DNA of 64,000 bases, taken from assembly GCA_029891345.1 (NCBI GenBank), contig CM057006.1, forward strand, positions 45,915,056 through 45,979,055, read 5' to 3'. This document shows positions 36,007 through 47,500 of this stretch, in pieces. Made by a program: the position numbers and the translations under genes. The notes below the pieces were generated by a model that worked only from the letters and a program-made list of their open reading frames with translations, ran no database searches and had not been told where the DNA came from. The first letter of the stretch is position 1. Each line of letters opens with the position of its first letter. The stretch comes from Dryococelus australis. Taxonomy: Eukaryota; Arthropoda; Insecta; Phasmatodea; Phasmatidae.

Positions 36007-36519
36007 AATACTGATGAAGTCAGTCAGTGTAACGTAGATGGTGATTCAAGGGATAGTAGGCCTATAGTACGGTTTATTCTATTCAGTTTGGGAGAGCCAG
36101 TGCTAATAGTTTGGAAATAAAACCCTTTCGCCACCAGGTACCACTGTTTTGCATGAGCATCGGATTTTCTTCGTATCGTATGTGCACAAATTGGATAGTT
36201 GCAATTTTCATAAAATAAATGTACTTGGTAAAATACTCAGATTTGTATTGCGTTATAACCCCATAGAAATTATGGACATTTAGCCGAATATATCAACAAT
36301 TTAATGACATCATGATGTAGAACAGTACATTTTCATGAAGTAGGATGGATTACACAATTGTAATTAATTTAAATGTGATGACAGAATAAAACAATTAATT
36401 TCGACGGCAGCTATCTTTATTTTATCATTAAGTAAGTAATTGTTTAACTAAAACAAATTTTTACTGGCCACGAAACTTAAGTGGTGGTAAATAAACAATT
36501 TTCAATTTCATTTGGAGGT

Positions 36520-36890
36520 ATATTTTGGTTGGAAACAGATTTTCAAGAGAGAAACATTTTGGGAAATATTTTTTTTTACTTGATAAGAATTTATACTGAA
36601 TTATTGTTTACATTTTTAATTCCTGAATTTATCATTAAAGATATATAAACGCATGTCCACCGCCTTGAATTTTACTTCAAAGTGCGCATTCGCGTCTACG
36701 AAATGTCGTCAGAAGGCGGTGGCCCATCCATCCGTCCGTCCGTCGAAAGTTAAAAAGTTTGGGAAATATTTATCGAATGGATGGATAGAAAAAAAGTTGC
36801 CCTGCAATTGGTCGAAGCTCACATGACCGCCGGACGTTATGGCGACTGACTGATGCGATGAATGGTTGTGAGTCCACCTTAAATATAACA
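36520..36890. repeat. Dispersed repeat F, copy 1
   Basis: Shares blocks with 50320-50690: CATTTTGGGAAATA, ACACATGTCCACCGCC (here CGCATGTCCACCGCCTTGAA), GTCGTCAGAAGGCGGTGGCC, AAAGTTGCCCTGC and GGTTGTGAGT. CCGT-rich sequence lies inside. Termini are not defined. Confidence 0.75.
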
Positions 36891-37044
36891 ATGCCGGCCT
36901 TGCACCATGTCACGACCTATCACGCACACGATCTGCTGTGTTCAGTTGTGAGTCAGTACGTTCGAAATCATACATGTTAATTCCTGTGCACACGACCTAT
37001 GTTCTGTTGTTACTGTTATGCTTCCAATTGTGAACCAAGCTTAA

Positions 37045-37640
37045 AGCCCTTGTCACCCGGTAAAATTTTTCCGTCAAACTGCTTCCAATAAGTTTGGTCA
37101 AATAAAGTTGGACAGTTATAACGTCATCGAAAGGTCATAAACGCCGCCATATTTGTCTGAAAAAGTTGGATGGCTTCTATTTCCAAAAAAATATTTGAAT
37201 ATTGGACCGTTTCGAAAATTTCTTTGATGTTTGAGGGTCTCAACCAATCAGAATCGTGCACGACAAAAATTGACATCAAGGAACTTTCAAATAACGAACA
37301 ATTGTTGGAAACGAAGTAGGCTATGAAGATGATTAATTTATGTGGAAGCTGTTTAGGCATTAATGCTATTTTAGGTGAATATTGCAAATAATACTACAAA
37401 TTCAGAGGCGAAAATTAATTACAATATTTCTTATATATATTCCTGTAATTGATAGCATGGAAAACGTAAGCAATATCCTACTGTGAAAATTATTTCTAAA
37501 CAATAAATAAAATTAGTATCCCAGTAAAAAAATTTTACAGTGTGGCATATTTTCAAACACATTCAAGATTATCTGATAAATTTTTTTGGAAGGAAAAATG
37601 TGATGGCGGTATTTTGCCTTCAAATCTTATTGTCAAATAT
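37045..37640. mobile_element. MITE family E, second copy, right end lost
   Basis: Starts AGCCCTTGTCACCCGG after TAA. It carries the inverted-order interior of 34099-34777 (TTGGTCAAATAAAGTTGGAC, AACGCCGCCATATTTGTC). The far terminal repeat is replaced by other sequence at about 37640. Confidence 0.7.
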
Positions 37641-37664
37641 TTCCCTTCAACAAATATTTCCCAG

Positions 37665-37745
37665 TGGAACTGGCGCTGGCCTCACCAAACCTCCCCTCCA
37701 GGTGGTCGATACCTATTAAAAGGTCATACCTGGAACACAACTTTC
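37665..37745 (+). repeat. Dispersed repeat shared with 53765-53850
   Basis: Both hold GGCGCTGGCCTC, CAAACCTCCCCTC, GATACCTATTAAAAGGTCAT and ACCT(A/G)GA in the same order over about 80 bp. Confidence 0.75.
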
Positions 37746-38094
37746 TAGATTTACGTTAACTCCCGCAAACAAAACCGAAATCGGTTCTTTTCATCATCAG
37801 CGTCCACCGGGAACTTTGCAATTTTGAAACCGTCAGGCTGTCCGAAATGATAAAATTAAACTAATCTACTCGTACACTTACTTTCACGGTAAAAATAAGC
37901 ATGGCGGTACCCTATTATCTCTTTACGCGGCCCAGTGCGCTCGAGTACGTACGGGACTCAGATTTGGGGGATGACCTGTAAGCGAGCATCATTCCCCGCC
38001 TCCTCACCCCCGGGTAGCAGAGGGCGTAGTCATACCACACTTGCAGACTATCGTTTTGTACACATTTACACAAACACCCATTCAGTACATCTTG

Positions 38095-38295
38095 GGGCCA
38101 CAGTGGACCGAGCGATTAGCACGCTCGCCTCCCACCAAGGCGAACCGGGTTCAAACCTCCGGCCGGATTTTCGGGGATCTCCCGTTTCCCCCGCCCCTTC
38201 ATTCCGGCGCCGCTCCATATTCGCTTCAACCACCCTCATCGGCTCTCAAGACCACGCTGTTTAAGAGCCGCCCAAGTCTATTCACACGCACTCTC
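38095..38295 (+). mobile_element. tRNA-derived SINE with internal deletion
   Basis: Has the head GGGGCCACAGTGGACCGAGC and tail TCGGCTCTCAAGACCACGC. It passes straight from the B-box area to TTTTCGGGGATCTCCCG, lacking the segment with GACGATGCCG found in other copies. Confidence 0.82.
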
Positions 38296-38406
38296 TTCAC
38301 ACAGTGTATGCATCATACCACATAGTGGTTCTGTCCTTCCTTCTAGGAAACTAGGGGGCTTAAACTCATCTGTTAAGTGTGTTTCATGCGAACGTGACGA
38401 GTGTAG

Positions 38407-38550
38407 TGTCGCCAACAGAATACTGGCAGTTGCCGTCGGCGCGCTGCAGTCCCGGGGCGGTGTGCGCGACCCAGCTCCAGTGCGTAGAGAGTGGAGGTAC
38501 TGCCCTCGGCTACTGCAGCCTCGCCTACTACACCGGGGTCTGCTGCGTCA
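38407..38550 (+). CDS. Protease gene exon: Cys-rich N-terminal module
   Basis: Reads EYWQLPSARCSPGAVCATQL, then QCVESGGTALGYCSLAYYTG and VCCV before a GTAAGT donor at 38551. The spacing C-x5-C-x5-C with GG, then C and a final CC, is the small module found ahead of CUB domains in many insect and crustacean secreted proteins. Two AG acceptors (exon start 38407 or 38419) give the same entry phase. Neither has a strong pyrimidine tract, so the 5' border is uncertain. Confidence 0.75.
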
Positions 38551-41500
38551 GTAAGTATCCCTCTTTATAAAGAAAACTAATTCCTCACATCACTGATTTG
38601 GCCATTTTATTTTCGCCACTACCTACTTGTGTTTCAGAACTCCTATCGAAATTTTCACAACTTTTCAATTTATCACCCCAAAATGTCCCGGACCGTGTTC
38701 GAATTGGCACGGTAAAATAAGCACTTTTGAAAGCCCTGCTTAGTATCTACTTGTATGCGTTGTGTATTCTTCCTCCGTATGTAAAATTAACATTGCCATG
38801 AGCCTCATCACTTTATTCATGTGCCGGTCAAGTCAAACTGTGAAATTATTATAAAAGTAGGCGTAAGAAATAATTTAAATGATCACTTTTCATCCGACGT
38901 TAACTTATGGAACTACTTTCCATCCATCACTACCAACTTTACCGGGCGCATGTTAATCAGTGCGCCCGTTAAAATATATGCAGGCAAGGGCAGTGACATT
39001 TTTCTGATGTTGATTTCGAAAGTGCTCACATTATCGTGAACAGGCTTTATAAAGGTCACATTACCCGAATTAGTTTTCGAAAATGATGGCGTATTTGGTA
39101 TTTTAGTATTTAGGTTTCAGACCGTGTCCGAATTGGCAGATTTTGTAGACGAAATGATCGCGTGACCCGACTTAGTATACAAAAGTGATTTCGTATTTGG
39201 TAATTTCGTATTTCGTATTTTTTATCTAGCGGATGTTAATAAATATACAATATGACAAAAATCAGTGCAATGTTTGTCTTTACTTTGAAAACACATGCGC
39301 GAATGCGTAAATAAAATTACTTTTAAAACAAATGACTGTACATAAAATATATTAGGCATGTTTTAAAAAGCAATTGAGTGTTGTACTTTGTATACCTAAT
39401 ACACAGCAAAAAAAAAAAAAAAAAAAAAAAGTTTCAAAGTCGTTATTGTGTAATTTATTATGTTCTTATTTATTAACGTATTCGTAGTATTCCAGTGATG
39501 ATTGCAGAAATATTAGCCTACGTCTGTTTTAAGCATTAAATTCAGATAAAAATATTTTGCACTGTTAATGTAATAATGTGTTGCCGCGAGTGCTAAACAA
39601 GTGACTGTCGGCAACGTCCAAATTGATACCTACCAAATCACGAATTTACAAAATAACTTAAATAACGAAATTTGTCAATTCGGACACGGCCTAAATATGC
39701 AACGAAACTTAATACTAAATTACCAAATCGCAACCATACAGCTGAACAAGTGACTATCGGTGGCGTCCGAATTGAACGCTACTAATACATGCATATAGGC
39801 TATTCACGGTAACGTGGGTATTTTTGAAAGCCTTCTCATTTGGAATAATAATCAATACATATATTTAAATTTTCTCTTAGACGTTAACGTTCGAGTGCTG
39901 TGGAATATACACACTCTGTATATTACTTAAATGTCAATATTTATTTTAAAAGGTGGCTACAGGATTAAAAAATGGCTGAAAGGAAAAAGTAACTAGGGCC
40001 TCAAAAGAGTTCACTTTACTGTGAATAGCCTTTACTAAGTTGTCAGTTCAAACACAACGTTAAAGTAACATGCATTCGCTGCCTTGTTTTGTTCTCACTC
40101 TCAAAGTAATTAACACGGCCACAATTGGGGGAAAAAAAAATTGGTATTGCATGATGTTATTTAAATTTTGATGCTTGTTTTCAACAATAGTGTACATGCA
40201 GTTTAACTTTATAAATGCTCTCCTGTAAAGTTTTAAGTTTTAACTTGTGTTCGTGTCACTATGTCTGTGCACTTTAACGAGTTGTAACTAAAGATGTTAT
40301 AAATCATCAACAGCGATCAAAGAATGTCAACTTCAGAAAATTACTGACCTGCATCGTGGGGTCTGTCGGTCTCTGAGAACTAAATATCGAATCAGTGCTC
40401 TCGGGGCGTAGACAAAAATAATAACAAAAAACGGCAGGGATTGATTCCCCTCACAGATTCGGCCAACTGTGCTCATTTCGTGACTGTGCGACCTTTATGG
40501 AGCCCATTTCGTTACCTTTAGTTGCGAAGTCTTGAACTCGAATCCCGGGCAACGTATGTTAGGTTAATTTGGCAAGTAAGTGCCTACACACTTTCCCAAA
40601 TATGGCTTCATTCATTCCTTTCTTCTTCCCCCCCCCCCCCCCCCACTGTCAGCAGCTCAGGATTATTGAGCACTGTTGTGTTACTGATGTTGCCGACGAG
40701 TCACTGACAAGATGTGTTTTGGCGCCTGGGTTGGAGATTACACTTTCTGTCAAAACCACTCGTGTACATGATAGGCGGTCTCAGCAGAAGAGATGGTATA
40801 GGTATAATAATTTCTACTACAGACTGTTCACGGTAAAATGAGCACTTTTGAAAGCCCTGCTTAAGATCTACTTGTATGCACGCTGTGTATACTTCCGCCT
40901 TACGCAAGATCAACGCTGTCATGGGCCTCATCACTTTATTCATCCGTCGGTCAAGTGAAACTGTGGAATTATAGAACAGTAAATATTTAAGAAATCTGCT
41001 CAATTTTACATTCCGATGCATTAAAAAAAAAAAGACAAAATGAAAGAAATAATTTAAGTTATGACAGATAGTTACCTTGTCCATCGTTACCGGGCGCATG
41101 CCACTCAGGGCGCCAGTTCAAATATATGCAGGCAGGGGCAGTGACATTGTTTCAAAGGTTGATTTCAAAAGTGCCCAGTTTGTCGTGAACAGCCTGTACG
41201 TACAATTCCTCGCCTGTTTTTTTTTTTTTTTTTTTTTTTTTTTCCCAGAGTACGAAGACTGCGGCCGCACTGCGAACAGCCAAGTCGCGTATTTCCGCAA
41301 TCCTCGCTACCCGTCAGCCAATCGCGGCTCCATGAACTGCGCCTTCTCGCTGGTTACGGCGAACAATACTTGTGGTGTGAGGTGAGCAACTTTGAAAGTT
41401 CCTGTACTTGACACTGGGGCAGCGTCCGAATTCAGGTATATACTTGTGTACTTGCATTTTTGCATACTTCACTAACCCCTGGCACCAAACTTCGTGAATT

Positions 41501-44500
41501 CGGACAGGCAGTCTTGTTGGCTTCGGCAACATCTATTAGCCAGATGATTACTTTTAATGAATGTGTATTCCTTCAAATAACTTAATAATTTCAGAAAGTT
41601 ATAGGGTTAAATAAAGATTAAATAATATTTAAATTTGATTTTCATAACTTTTGTTGTCTTGCTGATTGTACTAGTGTTTGCAATTTTGATTGCTTGTTTT
41701 ACCGTAGCTATTGTAGGTTATGAACATTGGCCTAGTGATCATTTGTTTCAGCCTTTCTTTAAGGTACACCTTACGATAATTATTTACTCAGTTCAAAATT
41801 CTAAGCTACCAATAAGAAATGTAGCCCTACTAAAATTTAAATAAAATAATTACGTCGTGTATCAATAGTAACCCACAAATTTCCTCTCAAAAAGGCGGCG
41901 CATATACCGCAAGTACGCGAGAAGAATATATCTTAAAAAATTATAAATCTATAAAATTAATCTATAAAATATTAATCCGATTAGAAGATTTTAATATAAT
42001 AAAAAAATTTGTTTATGTGTATAGTTCTTTATTTTCTCACTTTCTTTTTGGGGCGAGGAGCAGCTATATTAGATGTTCACACTCTGAGCTCTGGCACTCG
42101 GATGAGGTGTGATGTTTTTGGGACAGGGTGTGTGTGTGTCTCTCTCTGTCTGTATGAATGAAAGTATGTATGAATGAATGAATGAATGAATGAATGAATG
42201 AATGTATGCATGAATATGGTGAGTTTTGTGCAAGAGTGTTATAAGTGTTAATTTTTTGGGTTGGTAGTGATATTGCTTGTAGATGGTGTTGGAAGATAGG
42301 CGACTTTGAAAGATACAATTTACGTCCTGTCCTGTATGATAGTAATGACAAACGATTAAATAGACTGCGAAAGCAATAAAGCAGTGATGTCAAACACAAG
42401 AGAAATTAATGGAAATACAAATTTCAAACAAATACAACTACGTGAATAACCTGGTGTCGACAAGTGCTAACTCACTAAATGATTACAATTACACGAGTCT
42501 CCAGTAGGAAATAAATTAACAAAGCAATAATGTCCCTATAAATTAAACGGCTAGCAAACACAAGGTATTTGAAGAATTACACTCCTTGATGCCTCTCACA
42601 CGTACATTACATGATTTTAAAACACGTCTGTTTGGTCGGGAGATTGCTGAAGCAATGACTGCAGTGTATGACATGCGCCAACTTATAAGCTATTAGATAT
42701 GTGGAGTGCGGCCGGCATCTGACAAGCGACTAAGGATATAGCTGCTCGGAAAGAGATGTGAATACGATTTACATGACAAATGGAAAAAAACGATGTTTAT
42801 GATGCACTAACGAATATATAAATTACACTAGTTGAATTAAAGAAATGTAACAAGAATCATGGTTAACAGTCCATAATTATAATATAATTCCATTCGCTCG
42901 GAGGTCGCTGCAGCACTGACTTGGATATAGCACTTACCTCAACTTATAAGCTGTGTTGAGAGCAAACATAACCTGCATTGGCCTACGTTTGATTATAGAC
43001 TGAGGTAAATAACTTGGAAATTTTAATGAAAATACAAAACAAATGTTTCCAAGGATCAGCCTACTTCAATCTATTCGCTCGGCATTTACCAGTTGAATGG
43101 GAAACTCCATGGCAGCTCTCCATAGCTCTAATGCTGCCGCTACGTGCTGGGACCTTATCACCGAATGTACTTCCGGGCCACACCAAGCTGCCACTCCAGA
43201 CTGTAAACAACTTCTGGGCGATAAACAACTTCCATTTTGGTCAACATAAACATCTGATTCACCAACTTAAACTTAATTACTCTATTACGTTTTAAAGGGA
43301 TCACATCGAGTGGAAAATCGAGGGGAATGAATTTAACTCTTCTTGCATGTCTTTTGTCAATCTAATGTTATTTATAAATATTTCTGTATGCCATGATGGA
43401 CATTTCCCTAAGGAAGCTCCATAAATTTTGCTATTAATTTTAATAATAGCAATTTTGAGGCTGCACTTTTTCAGTATCTAGTGCGATGTCCTCGATGTGT
43501 ATTTATATAACTCCGTGTATTTAATAACATAAAATAAATGTTCAAATATTCCCTTTCAATAATATAAAAGTAATGAATATAAAAAAAATAAGAAAAAACA
43601 CTGCAGTACATTTCGTACCTACAAAACATTTATTTACAAAAAAAATAATAAATTACACATAATCACAGATTGAAAAACAATTCCATGTGACCAAGAATAT
43701 GCATTTCGCTAGTAGTACCAACAAATTTCCAACACATCCCGCCTGGGAGGTTGGTGAATGAATGAGTCGAACTTATGTCGAGAGGCTGACTATATATGTG
43801 GAGCGCAGCTGAGTTGAAATTAACGACAAAAGCTCTGAATACATATTCGTCCCACAACAGACAATGAAATGATAATTTTTGTTTTAAACTTACCTAGATT
43901 TTTATGCGAGTTTCACTATTGAAAGAATAATTCATTTGTGTTTGTGAAAGTTGAATTTTATTTTTTTTTAACTTTCAATTATGTTTTCTGAGTTTGTGTA
44001 AAGTATGATTATGTTTTACCAGCAAACATCTTAGTTCTGAACCTTCAGCACTAAATTGTAATCTGGATGCTGTGAGAAAATATTTTTATTTCAAAGTTCG
44101 TTGGATTCTGCCACTGCTTGCTGTAGAGTTATAGGGCAGTGGAAAACGTTCTTGGAGCTGGAGTGTGTTGCCTCTCAAAAAGGTATTTGTGTCACTTGAT
44201 GCTCGGTTTCGTCAAATTCCCCAGGGTTCTTCGAGTTGAAGAGCAGGTCGACAGAGGTTTTCTGAAGATACTAGTCTGTTCCCTCACCATTTGTTTCCTA
44301 TTTATTCAGATGTATTCGATTCTCTCCAACCTTTTTGTAGTTTCCCCCTTCAATGTTTGTTGTAATTTAAATTATAGTTTTTAATGTATAATATTTTTTC
44401 TCCTCCATCTGTTCCCCGTTACTTGATTTTAAAATAAAACAAATAACTTCAAATCCCATACTCATCTCAAGTAACCAAGAATATTTTTCATTTAAACATT

Positions 44501-47500
44501 TAATATCCAGTCATATATATGTACCCCATCTCCAATCATTCGCAATATATATAATGGCATGAAAAATTTTCAAAGTAATAAGTCACAGTGTTCAATTATA
44601 ACATATAACAATTTTATTCAAAAAAATTTTCCCCAAAAAATAATCCTTAAAACTAAATATTTACAATGTTCATAGAAAATAAGATCACATCAAACATTTA
44701 TTTCATTCACTTTTTCAACAAATTAAACAAATATATACAAAAACTACTTTTTCACATACTTTAAAATAAACATAACAAGAGAATGCAATATACAAGAATC
44801 ATGTTACAAACTCAATTACCAAACATTTTTAACAACAATAAGGCATTTTAACAAAAACAAGCTTTTCATTAAATTACCAACATTTCATCAAAGTTTATGT
44901 CTGTCTTAACACTATTTCTGTTTACTACTACTACTAATACTGTTAAACATTCCAAAATTTTCTTACACAGATTACAAGAACAAAAAATATACATAAAAAA
45001 TTATTAACAAAATATTTACAAATATAATACATAATTGTGGATGACGTCTTTTCTTATCTATTTACACTGACTATTTGCATAATGACGCACATTTAAGATG
45101 TTTATTTGTCGCATACAGGTTATTTTCCAAACACTCAAACATGCCAATGACAGGGTGCAACACACACTCACACACATGGAGTTTCCAGATAATTTCTGTC
45201 ACACTGCAACTTTCTTCTTCTTATTTTGTAAAATGTATCGAAGACAGTTAGGCAAACAGGTAGCAGTAGCAGTGATGGTGTTGTAAAAGAGGTTGCAAAC
45301 AGTTTTAGATATTTGTAGACAGATCTGAAGGATGTTGCTGAACATGAGGTGCGTGTGGTGGCGGCAGATGAACGTCGTCGGTGGAGTGGTGTTGATGGTT
45401 GCGGTGTTGTGGGTGGGCTGTATTTATTGTGGTGTTGTAACTATTTTAGGGAGGAGAAAAAAAAACTTAGGTATTCTGTAGTGCCCCAAGCTAAGGTTGA
45501 TATTCCATCTGCTTCAATGTACTGCTTATCATCCATACCTGACATTACTTCCTTTGTTACGTGTTCGGTGTAGACTTCATGAGCACGTGAACAGAACTGA
45601 TGTTGGGGTCCATTCCGTAAAAACGCCACAAGGTTGGGAGCATTTCATTATCCAGAATGTTACAATACGCCTCTGTGTTCATGCTACCACGGACAAACAC
45701 CAGCGGTCCTACGCCGAAGGCAGTGAAACACTAGTCAACTCACGTACTGAATTACCTATCTTTACGGGTGCCCAATTACTTTTTGGTAGATAGTGTACTT
45801 ACACAGCTTGTTTAATTTCGAAAATAGATGGTTGCGTTTAGAACATGTCCGTAGCTAATGTAGCCCTGTAGAGTACTGAACATATTTAAAGTGAATAAGT
45901 TTTACGTCTTGTGTGACCGAGGCCTTAAAAGCGGGCTAAGTCTATCTAATAATATTTCCGATAAAAAATATATTTTTATTTTCAGCCTAACAATTAAATT
46001 TCTTTGAATAGCATTCTTAACAGGCCGTGAAGTATGATTATCGCGACTATCTCAATCTCATTCTTGTTAACAATCACTTCACTTAACAGAAAATACATTA
46101 AGGATTATCTGAAATTGGCAATGGCGAAGATTACTGCTGTATACGTACTTAGGTAAGTTCTTTGCTAGGACACACGTCTTGCGCCGCAATAAAATTCGCA
46201 AATTTAAAGTAGAAAAACCTTTTGACAGAAACGCATCACGCCGACAAAGCATTCGCTCACGAAATTTACAAAAAATGCATATATGTAAATAGTATAAAGG
46301 CCAGACCGCACGCCTCACACCACGACGAACTGGACTCGATCTCCAAAGGGGTCGAACCCCGGACTTTTGCAATTGGGAAACGTGGCGGACGTTGCTTTTA
46401 GCTTGTGTGTTTTCTCTGCGTTCTCCCGTTTCCCCCTTCCTCGCTGCTGCAGTCCGTCTTTAATCGGTCTCCGCCTCACCTCGTCCTTCTCCAGTAGCAA
46501 GTATCGCTTAGGTATAACAAAGGTTTATGCTACTCAGGTTGGGAAGCTCGATGCTTTTAATTAGGCAACTAAATTTTTTCGCCACTTGGTAAGCGTTAGT
46601 ATCGCATGTGTACCTGAATTTATCTATTTTATACGTTAAAAAAATAATAACTGCAATTATCATAAATCAAATATAAATTTAATACGTAACTAAGTAAAAT
46701 CTTTCTCTTTTATTATTCACGTAGCTAAAATTTTAATTAAAATTGACTTTTTGGAACACTGCGCACCTGGCGGTGGAAACATTCCCCATGCCAAACTCTC
46801 CCACAGAAGAACTCTTTAGTTTCTCTCTTGAGTAGAAGTAACCTTATGGCGCGTTTACACGGCGATAGTAAATCGCAATAGTGAGCTACTCCCGCATTAC
46901 TATAGCAGCGTAAATTGCACGAAAGTTACTGTCGCACCGTCGCGATAGCACTACCGCAATATCAGCTCGAACTGGATAGTTGATAGTAACTGTCGTGACA
47001 GAACATGCAACTATCGTGTGATTATCGTAGTGTAAACCGTGTAGCATCGCTATCGTGATAGTGCGAGTCACAAATTTGTGCATGTGGTCACTTTGACAGT
47101 ACCATTGCAGAATTATTTTGATTCTGTCAATATCTGTTGCTCTTCTTACACTGTGTGATGATATGACAGGACGTATATTATCATATAGGTATGACACGAC
47201 AGTATTGACAGCATATTTATTATCATATGATAAACCACGGGAACAATATATGTTTACATGTCATTAATGTCCTGTCACGATATTTAACTACCCCAACAAA
47301 TATCAACCTCTTGACAAAAGGATATAAATGTAGGGTGGTCTATCAATGTATTTACACAAGTGTTGACGGACAATTCCCTTTTGAGGTTAACTGTCACGGC
47401 ATGTCTCGATCGTGTGCGTAAATAGGCCCTATCGTGACCGCTACTATCGTAATAGTTACTATCATCGCTTAAACGCGCTCTTAGTATAACTTACCATGCG

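Larger units (their letters stand above)
38688..39785. mobile_element. GTGTCCGAATT-terminus MITE (family G), outer copy split by A and by another G
   Basis: Pieces: GGACCGTGTTCGAATTGGCA (about 38688-38705), then 39051-39111, then about 39701-39785 ending GGTGGCGTCCGAATTGAAC. Together they are similar in length and content to the intact copy at 61189-61434. Confidence 0.6.
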
